The notes beneath the pieces were generated by a model, which did no database searches, was not told the origin of the DNA, and saw nothing but the letters and a program-made list of their open reading frames with translations. A stretch of 64,000 nucleotides of DNA. Source: Candidatus Megaera endosymbiont of Mesostigma viride (GTDB lineage Bacteria > Pseudomonadota > Alphaproteobacteria > Rickettsiales > Rickettsiaceae). This document shows, one piece after another, positions 8,855 to 18,449 of the stretch (its first letter is position 1; every line of letters begins with the position of its first letter). The position numbers and the translations under genes were made by a program. The stretch is taken from assembly GCA_020410825.1 (NCBI GenBank), contig CP084576.1, forward strand, positions 1,116,001 through 1,180,000, written 5' to 3'.

Positions 8855-10642
8855 CTAATATATTTGAGGGTATTTTTCCAAAATTTGTTCGATTATTGCC
8901 TTGGCTATAGGAACGGCAGCTTTTCCTCCACCTCCTCCGTGATCATAATATACTGTTACAGTATATCTAGGGTTATTGGAAGGCGCATAACCAGCAAAAA
9001 TAGCGTGATTTCTTCGATTCCATGCTATGTCAGATCTACTAAGGTCATCGTCAGTATTTTTTTTAGCTACCACCTGAGCAGTGCCCGTCTTACCAGCCAT
9101 ACTTAATGTGCTATGAGTTAGTCTTCCTGCATAACCAGTTCCACCTGCTGTATTAACAGTGCTATATAATGCTTCTTTTATAAAAGCTATATGATCTTTT
9201 TCTAACCTAAGCTGGACATATTCTGCCGCAGATTTAGCTATCTTAGGGGTGTATAATTTTCCGTCTGTTGCTATAGCAGTTATGAATCTTGCCAGTTGTA
9301 TAGGAGTACATAATAAAAATCCTTGTCCAATTGACAAATTAAATGTATCTCCTAGAGACCATTTGCTATTAAATTGCTTCTTTTTCCATTCCAACGTTGG
9401 AACAAATCCTGTAAGCTCGGATGGTAAATCGATACCGGTATTTGATCCAAAACCAAATTTTTGTGCTAAATTGATAATCTTTTGAGGTCCTATGATTTTT
9501 GCAATTTCAAACATATAAATATTACAGGAGTGTTTTATTGCATCATGCATATTTAAGAAGCCATGACCAGTTTTTTTTCCACATCTAAAACCGTTCCCTC
9601 CTAGAGCTGGCCCTCCATTACAATTTATGGTATGAGAAGGGTTTATTCCTGTATCCAGTGCAGCTAGAATTGTAATTATTTTAAATATTGAACCGGGAGG
9701 ATAAAGACTATGAATTGTTTTATTTATCAGTGGTTTATGCGGGTTTTGGATTAACTCAGACCAATATTTATTTGATAGAAAATTAAAATTATTAGGATTA
9801 TAGGAGGGTGTCGAACTAGAAACTAAAATACTACCATCCTGGCAATCCATCACAACAGCACTACAACCTTTTGAATTTAAATATGGAGTAATATTTTTTT
9901 GTAGCTCTGCATCTATATTCAAATATAGATCAATGCCTGGTAAAGGTTTACTTTCGGATAGCTCCCTTACATATTTGCCATGAGCGTTAACCTCAATCTG
10001 TTTATGACCGAAATTTCCCCGCAATGTTTCTTCATAAAATTTCTCTATTCCGTTTTTTCCAGTCCTGAAATTTTCGTCTACAAAGGCAAAATCATTTTTT
10101 TCGGTTTTTTCAATTCTCCCCATGTAACCAAGTAAGTGGGCTGTATTTTCGCCATACTTATAAAATCTGATGTTTCCTGTATCAACAAATAACGATTTTA
10201 AAACTTCCTTGCGCTCTTCTATTATTGAAACTTGATGCCAGTCTAGATAATCCATTATTAATACGGGGATTCTTCTACCTGCTCTTTTTACCCTATTACT
10301 AACCTCTTTTATTTGTTCCTCGTCCAATTCAAGCATTTCTGTAACATCTTTTAATTCCTCTTCAAAAAACGAGCTAATATTTTTATCTAACAATAACCTA
10401 AAACAAGTATTGTTTTTAGCCATTAATTTCATGTGCCTGTCATAAATTTGTCCTCTATTTGGCAACATGATTATCATTCTTATTCGGTTTTGATCTGAAA
10501 GTGTTTTGTACTCGTTTTTTTTGATGAATTGCATGTAAAACATTCTGCCTACAAGCAAAAGTAAAAAAGCAAATTTGCCAGCTCCGATTATAAAAGCACG
10601 CCTAGAAATAAGCTGCCCTTTAATAGTATTTTTATCCAGCAT
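8855..10642 (-). CDS. mrdA: Penicillin-binding protein 2, elongasome transpeptidase
   Basis: Class B penicillin-binding protein of 595 residues that cross-links peptidoglycan during cylindrical growth with RodA. One N-terminal membrane anchor (about residues 18-34, FIIGAGKFAFLLLLVG) is followed by the PBP dimer domain. The transpeptidase domain carries SIFK with Ser318 and Lys321, SCN at 372-374 and KTG at 518-520. Its start overlaps the 3' end of mreD by 11 nt. With mreD and rodA it forms an elongation operon, which implies that this organism still makes a peptidoglycan sacculus. Confidence 0.96.
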   Translation of the reverse strand: MLDKNTIKGQLISRRAFIIGAGKFAFLLLLVGRMFYMQFIKKNEYKTLSDQNRIRMIIMLPNRGQIYDRHMKLMAKNNTCFRLLLDKNISSFFEEELKDVTEMLELDEEQIKEVSNRVKRAGRRIPVLIMDYLDWHQVSIIEERKEVLKSLFVDTGNIRFYKYGENTAHLLGYMGRIEKTEKNDFAFVDENFRTGKNGIEKFYEETLRGNFGHKQIEVNAHGKYVRELSESKPLPGIDLYLNIDAELQKNITPYLNSKGCSAVVMDCQDGSILVSSSTPSYNPNNFNFLSNKYWSELIQNPHKPLINKTIHSLYPPGSIFKIITILAALDTGINPSHTINCNGGPALGGNGFRCGKKTGHGFLNMHDAIKHSCNIYMFEIAKIIGPQKIINLAQKFGFGSNTGIDLPSELTGFVPTLEWKKKQFNSKWSLGDTFNLSIGQGFLLCTPIQLARFITAIATDGKLYTPKIAKSAAEYVQLRLEKDHIAFIKEALYSTVNTAGGTGYAGRLTHSTLSMAGKTGTAQVVAKKNTDDDLSRSDIAWNRRNHAIFAGYAPSNNPRYTVTVYYDHGGGGGKAAVPIAKAIIEQILEKYPQIY

Positions 10643-11141
10643 ATCTGGTTAATGCAGTAAAAGGTTTGTGGATTAGAAATCGTAATATTGGATATGAAAA
10701 GATTGTCGTTAGGTAATAAAAATAAATTGAGAATCCTTCAAAGCCATAATTATTTTTTGCCAGGAAAATTATATACCTAAAGCCAATAAGGAGCAAACTA
10801 TATGCACAAAAAATTAAGATATTCGTAATTTCATCCTTTAGAATAAACCATCTGCTTGCATAATTTAGTATGAGATTTATAGTAATAAAAGCAAAAGAAT
10901 TAAGGCCAACTGGTACTTGATATATCTGATCTATTATGATCCCAATAATAAATAATATCCAGGATCTAATAGTAGTATAAGTCGAGAAATAATAAATAAC
11001 TATTAAATCCACCGCAGGAAAAATTTCCCCAAACATGTTAACTAAACCTAGTTTATATAGCTTTAATGGTATTAAACAAATCAAAAGGATATAAAGTCCT
11101 AAAATAAGAGTTAATACCGCTTTGATCGATAATTTATACAT
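10632..11141 (-). CDS. mreD: MreD-like rod shape-determining membrane protein
   Basis: The 169-residue protein is almost entirely hydrophobic, with about five predicted helices (for example VLTLILGLYILLICLIPL and WILFIIGIIIDQIYQ). MreD sequences are poorly conserved, so the call rests on size, topology, the G-x-x-x-D-Q-like motif and position. It lies directly upstream of mrdA and 2 nt downstream of rodA, the place MreD occupies in related genomes. It would act at the inner membrane as part of the MreBCD-RodA-PBP2 complex. No mreB or mreC is in this window. Confidence 0.75.
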   Translation of the reverse strand: MYKLSIKAVLTLILGLYILLICLIPLKLYKLGLVNMFGEIFPAVDLIVIYYFSTYTTIRSWILFIIGIIIDQIYQVPVGLNSFAFITINLILNYASRWFILKDEITNILIFCAYSLLLIGFRYIIFLAKNNYGFEGFSIYFYYLTTIFSYPILRFLIHKPFTALTRYAG

Positions 11142-11143
11142 AA

Positions 11144-12262
11144 TTAATTAGTGTGCAAGTTACTGTGTTGGTGCAGGCTAGCATTCATAATTAAACCAAA
11201 ACTAATAAGCATTGACACCATCATTGTACCACCATATGAAATAAATGGTAACGGTACTCCGACTACTGGCATCATACCCATTACCATGCCTATATTAATA
11301 AACACGTGGCTAAAAAATATTGATGTTAGACCTATCACCATTAACTTTGTAAATATTGATTTAGTGTTAATTGCAATAGCTAGTGAACTGAGAATCAGCA
11401 TAAAATATAGTATCACTAAAACTAAACCACCAACAAACCCAAGTTCTTCTGTTAGGAAAGAAAAGATAAAATCGGTGGTATATTCCGGTAAAAAACTTAA
11501 ATGGCTTTGTGTCCCATTTAATAAACCTTTCCCCCAAAATCCTCCTGATCCTATAGCTATTTTTGATTGAATAATGTTATATCCTGCTCCGAGTGGTTCT
11601 CTATCTGGGTTCAAAAAAATTAACACACGATTTTTTTGATAGTTATGTAATAAAGTCCAAACGATTGGTAGTAAAATTAAACTTCCAATACCTACGATAA
11701 CAAAATATAACTTCTTAACTCCTGCCGCAAAAAAAATAATAGTTGCAACTATTATGGTAATTATTCCAGTTCCAAGATCTGGCTGTTTAATAATTAGGAA
11801 AGCTGGAATTAGCACTCCAATTATAGGAAGAATTAAATTGTAAATAGAGGAAATATTTTGTTCCTTACTGCTATGGAAATATCTGGCAAGCATTAGTACT
11901 ATAACTATTTTAGTTGGTTCTGATGGTTGGATGTAAAAAACCCCAAGGTCTATCCATCGTGTTGCTCCCATTACTGTTTTCCCAATAATTGCTACTGCAA
12001 TTAAAAGTAGCAAAACAAAAAAATATAAAAAATACGAGAATTTATAGATAAATCTAGTATCTACCATAGAAATTATAAAAGCTAAAGGCATAAAAATCGA
12101 AAAAATTATTATTTGCCTATACGCCCATGGCTCTATTTGCCCACCTGCAGCAGAGTAAAGAATTACAAAACCGTAAATACAAATAACTGTTATTAAAAAT
12201 GGTATAGAAAAAGGTATCTTTTGTAGCTTAGTTACAAATTTTTCTTTTATAGAATAACCCAT
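11144..12262 (-). CDS. rodA: RodA, SEDS peptidoglycan glycosyltransferase
   Basis: An integral membrane SEDS protein of 372 residues with about ten helices. Family signatures are GATRWIDLGVFYIQPSEPTKI in the middle, KQPDLGTG carrying the SEDS aspartate, and the C-terminal VVGVPLPFISYGGT. It polymerises lipid II into glycan strands during elongation in partnership with PBP2, encoded two genes downstream. A histidine-kinase gene ends 3 nt before its start and mreD begins 2 nt after its stop. The four genes are therefore one operon. Confidence 0.95.
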   Translation of the reverse strand: MGYSIKEKFVTKLQKIPFSIPFLITVICIYGFVILYSAAGGQIEPWAYRQIIIFSIFMPLAFIISMVDTRFIYKFSYFLYFFVLLLLIAVAIIGKTVMGATRWIDLGVFYIQPSEPTKIVIVLMLARYFHSSKEQNISSIYNLILPIIGVLIPAFLIIKQPDLGTGIITIIVATIIFFAAGVKKLYFVIVGIGSLILLPIVWTLLHNYQKNRVLIFLNPDREPLGAGYNIIQSKIAIGSGGFWGKGLLNGTQSHLSFLPEYTTDFIFSFLTEELGFVGGLVLVILYFMLILSSLAIAINTKSIFTKLMVIGLTSIFFSHVFINIGMVMGMMPVVGVPLPFISYGGTMMVSMLISFGLIMNASLHQHSNLHTN

Positions 12263-12265
12263 TTA

Positions 12266-14002
12266 CTATTTTTTCTCTTGAGTATAAACAATTTTGGATT
12301 TTGGGAAAATAATTTTTACAGTTGTTCCCTTTCCGTATGTACTATCTATAGTTAGAATTGCTTCATGAGCATCTAATAGCATTTTAACTATAGGTAATCC
12401 TAATCCATAAGATCCGCCTTTCTGGTAATCTTCTCTATGAATTGTGCCGTACTTGCTTAGGGCTATAGGTATTTCTTCCTGTTGCATTCCTATTCCTTGA
12501 TCTATAATAGTTATTAACATTTGCCCCTTATCCATTTTTACACATATGTTAATAACTGTGTTTTTATCAGAATATTTAATACTGTTACTAATTAAATTGT
12601 CTATTACTTGGGCAATTCTTTTCTTATCACAAATTAGTAAAGGTAAATTTGGTTCAAAATCAGTTATTATAGAGATATTATTTTTTCCTACATAAAATTC
12701 TACGACTCTAGTTATTATATCTGGTATCTTATTTAAAGAGTTGACTATTTTAAATTGACCCTCAATTATTTGATTCTCATCTAAAATATCAGTAATAAAA
12801 TCGAGGATTATTTGTGCATTGCTGTATATTCCTTCAACATATTTGGTATATGCTGGTGGGATCTTTCCGAATAATCCTTTTGACATGATTTCTGAGCCAG
12901 TAACAATAAAACCTAAAGGGGATCTTATTTCGTGGGCTGTAAAAGCAAGGAAATCAGTTTTGGTTTTGGTTGCATTAATTGCTAAAATTGTTGCTTGCTC
13001 AGCTTTTGTTCTAAGTAAAGTTTCTCTTTTATAAATTGCAATAATAATTATTAAACAAACGCCGGCTAGAAACACGACTTCAAGAAACTTTTTTATAATA
13101 TTCTGAACTATATTGTTCTTTATAAAGTCATTGTCGATATTGATAATAACCGTAAAAGGAAAATCCTCTAGTGGTTTTATAAAATAATTCAACCCATTTG
13201 CCATATCAAGGTATGAACAATCTTGATTAAGAGCTCCTCGATTCTGATCTTGTTTCTTCAAAAGCTGTAACAACTGAGGAGATAGTTTATCATTAATATC
13301 TGCGATTTTATCTATTATCGGTTTTGATTTAGCAACAATATCAAAGTTTTTGTCGACTATTATAAAATTGACACTTGAATCTTTTTTACGGTTATTTAGG
13401 TTTTGAACCAAAGTATCAATATCATAGCTTAAAACAACTGCTCCAATAAATTTTTTTGCTAACTTATCAAATATTGCATTAACTAATTTTAAACTATGAT
13501 TGTCGGAAGTTTTATTAATACGAAAATCTACATAACTTTTGATCTCTTTGTTATCATCAATTTTGTGGACTATATCTTCTACAAAATATAGTTTTTTTGG
13601 ATTTACTGCAATACCGCCAATGCTTGTTACTAATTCTAGATATTCGTTGTTAACCCAGCTGTATTTACGCCATCCAAATAGCGAATTGAAGTGTCTAGAT
13701 AGAAAATACGTTTTGAGAGTTTTTCTAATATATAACAAATCTGTAGGATTGGTTTTTATATTTCTACCTATTAGTTTTATAAAATATTTAGAATAACTTA
13801 ATTGGTTTGAAAAAATTGTTTTTAACGAATTAGCTTCTGTCGACATTTCCTTTAATAATAGAGACTTTTCATTTGAATATATTCGAATGAAATTTACCAA
13901 AGTTAAGATTATTACCATAGTGATAACAATAAACGTAATTATTTGGATATTTACATTATAATCATTATGCTGGTTTTCAGTGTTATCCTGGTTAAAACTC
14001 AT
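12266..14002 (-). CDS. Membrane sensor histidine kinase with periplasmic sensor domain
   Basis: The protein has 578 residues. A first membrane helix lies near residues 22-42 (IITFIVITMVIILTLVNFI) and a second near 305-325. Between them is a region of about 260 residues with the look of a PDC/Cache sensor fold. The cytosolic part holds the H-box FTAHEIRSPLGF, the N-box VIDNLISNSIKYS, a G1 box IIDQGIGM and the G2 box GSYGLGLPIVKML. The arrangement recalls PleC-type kinases of alphaproteobacteria. It is the first gene of the HK-rodA-mreD-mrdA operon, 3 nt from rodA, so its expression is tied to wall elongation. The signal and cognate regulator are unknown. Confidence 0.9.
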   Translation of the reverse strand: MSFNQDNTENQHNDYNVNIQIITFIVITMVIILTLVNFIRIYSNEKSLLLKEMSTEANSLKTIFSNQLSYSKYFIKLIGRNIKTNPTDLLYIRKTLKTYFLSRHFNSLFGWRKYSWVNNEYLELVTSIGGIAVNPKKLYFVEDIVHKIDDNKEIKSYVDFRINKTSDNHSLKLVNAIFDKLAKKFIGAVVLSYDIDTLVQNLNNRKKDSSVNFIIVDKNFDIVAKSKPIIDKIADINDKLSPQLLQLLKKQDQNRGALNQDCSYLDMANGLNYFIKPLEDFPFTVIINIDNDFIKNNIVQNIIKKFLEVVFLAGVCLIIIIAIYKRETLLRTKAEQATILAINATKTKTDFLAFTAHEIRSPLGFIVTGSEIMSKGLFGKIPPAYTKYVEGIYSNAQIILDFITDILDENQIIEGQFKIVNSLNKIPDIITRVVEFYVGKNNISIITDFEPNLPLLICDKKRIAQVIDNLISNSIKYSDKNTVINICVKMDKGQMLITIIDQGIGMQQEEIPIALSKYGTIHREDYQKGGSYGLGLPIVKMLLDAHEAILTIDSTYGKGTTVKIIFPKSKIVYTQEKK

Positions 14003-14068
14003 AAATTGTTTTTAATTGCTGGCTTTATACTGTAAAATGACCCAAATTTAATTTGGTTTGCTTGGAAT

Positions 14069-15481
14069 ATGAAATTATCATTATTTAATACACTTACAAG
14101 AAAAAGGGAAGTTTTTAATCCATTAGATGCCAATTTGGTAAAAATGTATGTTTGCGGTCCGACAGTTTATGATCATCCGCATATCGGTAATGCGAGATCG
14201 GCAGTGGTATATGATGTTTTATACAGAATTCTGATGAAACTGTATGGCTCAAGTAATGTTCTATATGTGAGGAACATTACCGATATTGATGATAAAATCA
14301 TAGAGAGAGCTTCTAACCTTAATATTCCGATATCGGAATTAACAAGCCAAACTATTATTGATTGTAATGAAGATATGGAGTATCTGGGCTGTTTAAAACC
14401 CACCAAAGAGCCGAAAGCTACGGAGCATATTTCGCAAATGATTGACATAATTCAAAAACTATTGGATATGGGATTTGCATATGAATCTAACAAGCATGTT
14501 TATTTTAATGTTTCTAGAGCAAAAAATTATACAGCTCTTTCCCGTAGAACTACTGAGGAAATGAGAGAAAGCGGAAGGATTGAAAGTGATACAAACAAAA
14601 ATAGCCCAGAAGATTTTGTTCTGTGGAAGCCCGCTAATGAGAAGGATGACGAATCAGCTAAATTTATGAGTCCATTTGGAATGGGAAGGCCGGGATGGCA
14701 TATAGAATGCTCTGCAATGAGCCATACATTTCTTGGTTCTACCTTTGATATCCATGGAGGGGGAATAGATTTAATTTTTCCACACCATACCAATGAAATT
14801 GCTCAGAGTTGCTCTGCTTTTCCTGGTTCGGAGTATGCAAGATATTGGGTGCATAATGGTTTTTTAACTGTCGATAATGAGAAAATGAGTAAGTCTATTG
14901 GTAACTTTATAACAGTTAAAGATCTTCGGGATAAGCAAATAAAAGGTGATATAGTGCGGCTTTGCTTGATGACTGCGCATTACCGCAAACCTTTAGATTA
15001 CAATAAAAAAGCACTTAATGATGCAGAAAAAATGCTCAATTATTGGTATCGTATAATTGGGGAGCTACCTCTTAATACTGAGGGTTCAACTAAATTAGAT
15101 TTCACGGATATAGATATTCCTAAAATATTTTTTGATAGCTTGTTAGATGATTTAAATACTCCGCTAGCTATTAAATTAATTAATGATTTTGCCAAAGAAT
15201 TCCATAAAACTGATGATTATAAAGCTAAAATAGCCACTGCTAAAAAAATCATGTATTGTGCTCAGTTTTTGGGTTTAATTCGTCTAGATAGTAACAATTG
15301 GTTTAAGGGTGATCTTGACCATAATTCTATTGCTCAATTAATCCAGCAGAGGACAAATGCTAAAAAACTAAAGAACTGGCAATTAGCTGACCAAATAAGA
15401 AGTAATTTACTTGAACTGGGTATCGCTATAGAAGACAAACACGATGGTACGACTATTTGGAAAAAGGTTAATAAAGGTTAA
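14069..15481 (+). CDS. cysS: Cysteinyl-tRNA synthetase
   Basis: Class I synthetase of 470 residues. The zinc-binding and HIGH-type region CGPTVYDHPHIGNARS spans residues 29-44, with Cys29 as a zinc ligand. The further zinc ligands lie in WHIECSAMS and HHTNEIAQS, and the KMSKS loop is NEKMSKSIGNF. It starts in the opposite direction to the sensor kinase at 14002, leaving only 66 bp for two divergent promoters. A 91-nt gap separates it from ndk. Confidence 0.97.
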   Translation: MKLSLFNTLTRKREVFNPLDANLVKMYVCGPTVYDHPHIGNARSAVVYDVLYRILMKLYGSSNVLYVRNITDIDDKIIERASNLNIPISELTSQTIIDCNEDMEYLGCLKPTKEPKATEHISQMIDIIQKLLDMGFAYESNKHVYFNVSRAKNYTALSRRTTEEMRESGRIESDTNKNSPEDFVLWKPANEKDDESAKFMSPFGMGRPGWHIECSAMSHTFLGSTFDIHGGGIDLIFPHHTNEIAQSCSAFPGSEYARYWVHNGFLTVDNEKMSKSIGNFITVKDLRDKQIKGDIVRLCLMTAHYRKPLDYNKKALNDAEKMLNYWYRIIGELPLNTEGSTKLDFTDIDIPKIFFDSLLDDLNTPLAIKLINDFAKEFHKTDDYKAKIATAKKIMYCAQFLGLIRLDSNNWFKGDLDHNSIAQLIQQRTNAKKLKNWQLADQIRSNLLELGIAIEDKHDGTTIWKKVNKG

Positions 15482-15572
15482 ATCTACAGCGCAAGTCAAA
15501 ATAATACTTGAAAAATCTCTTAAAAATTCTATAAATAATGCTCTAATTCTAACAATAAATACAGGTTAAATT

Positions 15573-15995
15573 ATGGCAGTAGAATATACTTTTTCAATTA
15601 TAAAACCAGATGCAACTAAAAGAAATCTAATAGGAAAAATAAATTCTTATCTTGAGAGTGCGGGTTTAGAAATTGTAGCTCAAAAAATGGTTAAATTAAC
15701 AAAAGAACAGGCAGAAGAATTTTATATCGAGCATAAAGCGAGGTCATTTTTTTCAGGTTTAATAGAATATATGATTTCTGCTCCCGTTGTCTTACAAGTC
15801 CTAAAAGCAGAGAATGCGGTAGCTAAAAACAGAGAAATAATGGGCGCTACTAATCCTTCAGACGCAGCAGCAGGAACTATAAGAAAAGATTTTGCTATAG
15901 ATATAGAAGCTAACAGTATCCATGGTTCTGATAGTGTTGATAGTGCTAAGAGAGAAATAGCCTTTTTCTTTAAAAAAGAAGAAATTTTGAAATAA
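15573..15995 (+). CDS. ndk: Nucleoside diphosphate kinase
   Basis: The 140-residue enzyme transfers the gamma phosphate between nucleoside triphosphates and diphosphates in the cytosol. The phospho-carrier His117 lies in NSIHGSDS, the N-terminal FSIIKPDA motif is standard, and RKDFAID with the following ANSIHGSD forms the active-site loop. Length equals the family norm. The stop codon is immediately followed by a parS-like palindrome that runs into the mnmG start, so ndk and mnmG are separated by only 13 nt. Confidence 0.97.
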   Translation: MAVEYTFSIIKPDATKRNLIGKINSYLESAGLEIVAQKMVKLTKEQAEEFYIEHKARSFFSGLIEYMISAPVVLQVLKAENAVAKNREIMGATNPSDAAAGTIRKDFAIDIEANSIHGSDSVDSAKREIAFFFKKEEILK

Positions 15996-16011
15996 TGTTT
16001 CACGTGAAATG
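15996..16011. promoter_or_regulatory. parS: parS-like centromere site 1, overlapping the mnmG start
   Basis: The 16-mer TGTTTCACGTGAAATG matches the widely conserved bacterial parS consensus (TGTTTCACGTGAAACA) at the first 14 positions. The palindromic core TTTCACGTGAAA is complete. The last three bases are the mnmG start codon. parA and parB lie about 2.4 kb downstream, and parS sites typically cluster close to parAB near the replication origin. ParB would bind here and spread. Confidence 0.85.
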
Positions 16012-17862
16012 AAAAGATTTGATGTAATTATTGTAGGTGGTGGACATGCCGGTTGCGAGGCTGCAGCAGCAGCTGCACGAGCCGGAAGCGCTACTTTACT
16101 GATTACTTTTAAACCGGAAAATTTAGGTGAGATGTCTTGTAATCCTGCCATAGGTGGAGTTGGTAAGGGAACCTTAGTTAAGGAAATAGACGCCCTTGAT
16201 GGCATAATGGCAAGGGTCATAGACAAAGCCGGTATCCATTACAAAATGCTTAATGAAAGCAAAGGCCCGGCTGTGTGGGGACCAAGAGCTCAAGCTGATA
16301 GGTTATTGTATAAAAAAGCAATGTTTGCTACCTTGAATGATTATATTAATTTAACTATTCTATATGATTCGGTTGAAGACATAATAATTAAGGAAGGTAA
16401 GGTAACAAGTGTAGTAACTAGAAAGTCTGGCAATATTGAGTGTTCTTCAATTGTCCTGACAACAGGAACTTTTTTATCTGGTTTAATTCATATTGGTCAA
16501 ACAAAGATACCTGCGGGTAGAGTAGGAGAAGAACCTTCTTACGGTTTGTCAAAAACTCTTCGTAATAATAATTTTACAGTAGGAAGGCTAAAAACAGGCA
16601 CTCCGCCAAGAATTGATGGTAGAACCATTGACTATAGTAAGGTTGAAGTCCAACCTGGAGACTTATTGCCTCGACCGTTTTCGGAGCTTATTGATAAAGT
16701 GGAAGTTTCTCAAATCAATTGCTACATTACAAGAACCACTAATATTACTCATCAAATTATTAAAGATAGCTTACATTTATCTGCAATGTATTCTGGCCAA
16801 ATTGAAGGCATAGGACCTAGGTACTGTCCTTCCATAGAAGATAAAATAGTTAAATTTGCTTCTAAAGACAGCCATCAAATTTTTCTAGAACCGGAAGGAT
16901 TAAATGACCACACTGTTTATCCTAACGGTATTTCTACGTCCTTACCGGAAAATGTTCAAATTGAAATTTTAAAATCAATCCCAGGTTTAGAAAATGTAAA
17001 AATGATTAGACCTGGCTATGCGATTGAATATGATTTTGTAGACCCTAGGGAACTTTTAGATACTTTAGAAACAAAAAAAGTAAAAGGGCTATTCCTTGCG
17101 GGCCAAATAAATGGTACTACCGGCTATGAAGAGGCCGCTGCCCAAGGAATAATAGCTGGTATTAATGCAGCTTTTTCTGCTCAAAACCGAGGAAAATTTA
17201 TTTTATCACGAGCAGATGCGTATATAGGGGTTATGATTGATGACCTTATAAATTTCGGTACGGTTGAACCATATAGAATATTTACCTCTCGTTCCGAGTA
17301 TAGGCTCACTTTAAGGAGTGATAATGCAGATATTAGGCTTACCCCTTTAGCTATAACTGCTGGTATTGTTTCTGATTTTAGGAAGAATAAATTTGAAGAA
17401 AAGGTAGCCAAAATAGAAAAGTTAAAACACCGGCTTGATAAACTTAGTCTAACGACTAGTGAACTTCAAAAGAAGGGGCATATAATAGCGCAAGATGGTT
17501 CTCATAAAACGGCTTTTATTTTGCTCGGTTTACCAGAATTTGGGCTAGAAAAAACTTTGCAATTTTTTCCGGAATTAAAAGAAGAAAACATTAATCATCT
17601 GAAATATCACGAAACTGAATCAAAATACTCTTCTTATTTAAAAAGGCAATTAGCTGATATAAAGTTGTTCACACAAGAAGAAAATCTAGAAATTCCTCAG
17701 GATATTGATTATAATTTCATTAAGAGTTTATCTGTAGAAACTAGAGAAAAACTCAAGTTTCATAAACCAAGATCTATAGGTGCAGCACGGAGAATATCAG
17801 GTATTACTCCTTCTGCACTTACTACTGTGATAATTTACTTAAAAAGTAAACATAACAAATGA
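16009..17862 (+). CDS. mnmG: tRNA uridine-34 5-carboxymethylaminomethyl modification enzyme MnmG
   Basis: FAD- and NADH-binding partner of MnmE that modifies wobble uridines in several tRNAs. The 617-residue length is normal. The dinucleotide-binding loop [11 protein letters not shown] starts near residue 10. The conserved [26 protein letters not shown] and [16 protein letters not shown] stretches are all present, as is the C-terminal MnmE-binding helical part. It leads the mnmG-rsmG-parA-parB unit. The ATG used here is the last part of a parS-like site, so ParB occupancy could affect translation-region DNA. That effect is inference. Confidence 0.97.
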   Translation: MKRFDVIIVGGGHAGCEAAAAAARAGSATLLITFKPENLGEMSCNPAIGGVGKGTLVKEIDALDGIMARVIDKAGIHYKMLNESKGPAVWGPRAQADRLLYKKAMFATLNDYINLTILYDSVEDIIIKEGKVTSVVTRKSGNIECSSIVLTTGTFLSGLIHIGQTKIPAGRVGEEPSYGLSKTLRNNNFTVGRLKTGTPPRIDGRTIDYSKVEVQPGDLLPRPFSELIDKVEVSQINCYITRTTNITHQIIKDSLHLSAMYSGQIEGIGPRYCPSIEDKIVKFASKDSHQIFLEPEGLNDHTVYPNGISTSLPENVQIEILKSIPGLENVKMIRPGYAIEYDFVDPRELLDTLETKKVKGLFLAGQINGTTGYEEAAAQGIIAGINAAFSAQNRGKFILSRADAYIGVMIDDLINFGTVEPYRIFTSRSEYRLTLRSDNADIRLTPLAITAGIVSDFRKNKFEEKVAKIEKLKHRLDKLSLTTSELQKKGHIIAQDGSHKTAFILLGLPEFGLEKTLQFFPELKEENINHLKYHETESKYSSYLKRQLADIKLFTQEENLEIPQDIDYNFIKSLSVETREKLKFHKPRSIGAARRISGITPSALTTVIIYLKSKHNK

Positions 17863-18449
17863 TGGTTGATAATTTAAATGTTTCACGTGAAGTAAAACAA
17901 GCTCTGCTAAATTATCAAAATTTATTACTTAAATGGAATAAGGCAATTAATTTAATATCAAGGAATTCTGAGAAAGATATTTGGGAAAGGCATGTTTTAG
18001 ATTCTTTGCAATTACTTAAGTATATTGATTTTTCGGATAATATTTTAGATATTGGTTCTGGAGGTGGTTTTCCTGGTATTGTTTTATCTATTGGGGGAGT
18101 GAAAAATGCAGTACTTGTGGAGTCTGACAAAAAAAAGTCGGCTTTTTTGGCCCGAGCTGCTAAATTCTCCTCAAATAAAATTGTTATAATTGATGAAAGA
18201 GTAGATGAAAAATTTACCATGAATTGTGATGTCCTAACTTTGCGGGGGTTTAGCAGTATAAATAATATATTTAAATTGACTAAAGGAATAAAAATACAAA
18301 AAAAAATATTATTACTTAAAGGAAAGAGTTATGATCAAGAAATAGCAGAAGCTCAAAAATATTGGTTATTTGACATTAATCTTCATGACAGCATTACCTC
18401 ACGGGAAGGTAAAATCGTTGAAATATCTAACATAAAAAAATTAATATGA
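17859..18449 (+). CDS. rsmG: 16S rRNA (guanine-527-N7)-methyltransferase
   Basis: S-adenosylmethionine-dependent methyltransferase of 196 residues. The SAM-binding loop is [15 protein letters not shown] near residues 65-80, and the N-terminal [17 protein letters not shown] motif is typical of RsmG. The ATG overlaps the mnmG stop (ATGA) and the gene's own stop overlaps parA in the same way, so three cistrons are coupled. Codons 7 to 12 carry a parS-like palindrome (17879-17894). Confidence 0.96.
   Translation: MMVDNLNVSREVKQALLNYQNLLLKWNKAINLISRNSEKDIWERHVLDSLQLLKYIDFSDNILDIGSGGGFPGIVLSIGGVKNAVLVESDKKKSAFLARAAKFSSNKIVIIDERVDEKFTMNCDVLTLRGFSSINNIFKLTKGIKIQKKILLLKGKSYDQEIAEAQKYWLFDINLHDSITSREGKIVEISNIKKLI
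17879..17894. promoter_or_regulatory. parS: parS-like centromere site 2, inside the rsmG coding start
   Basis: The 16-mer TGTTTCACGTGAAGTA matches the parS consensus at its first 13 positions and keeps the palindromic core TTCACGTGAA. It lies within early rsmG codons, about 1.9 kb from site 1 and 0.6 kb upstream of parA. A spare palindrome inside a coding sequence is best explained as a ParB-binding site kept by selection. Confidence 0.78.

Noticed and set aside
15858..16226. A 122-codon minus-strand frame across the ndk/mnmG junction
   Set aside because: It runs antisense to the conserved ndk end and the FAD-binding start of mnmG, and has no recognisable motif.
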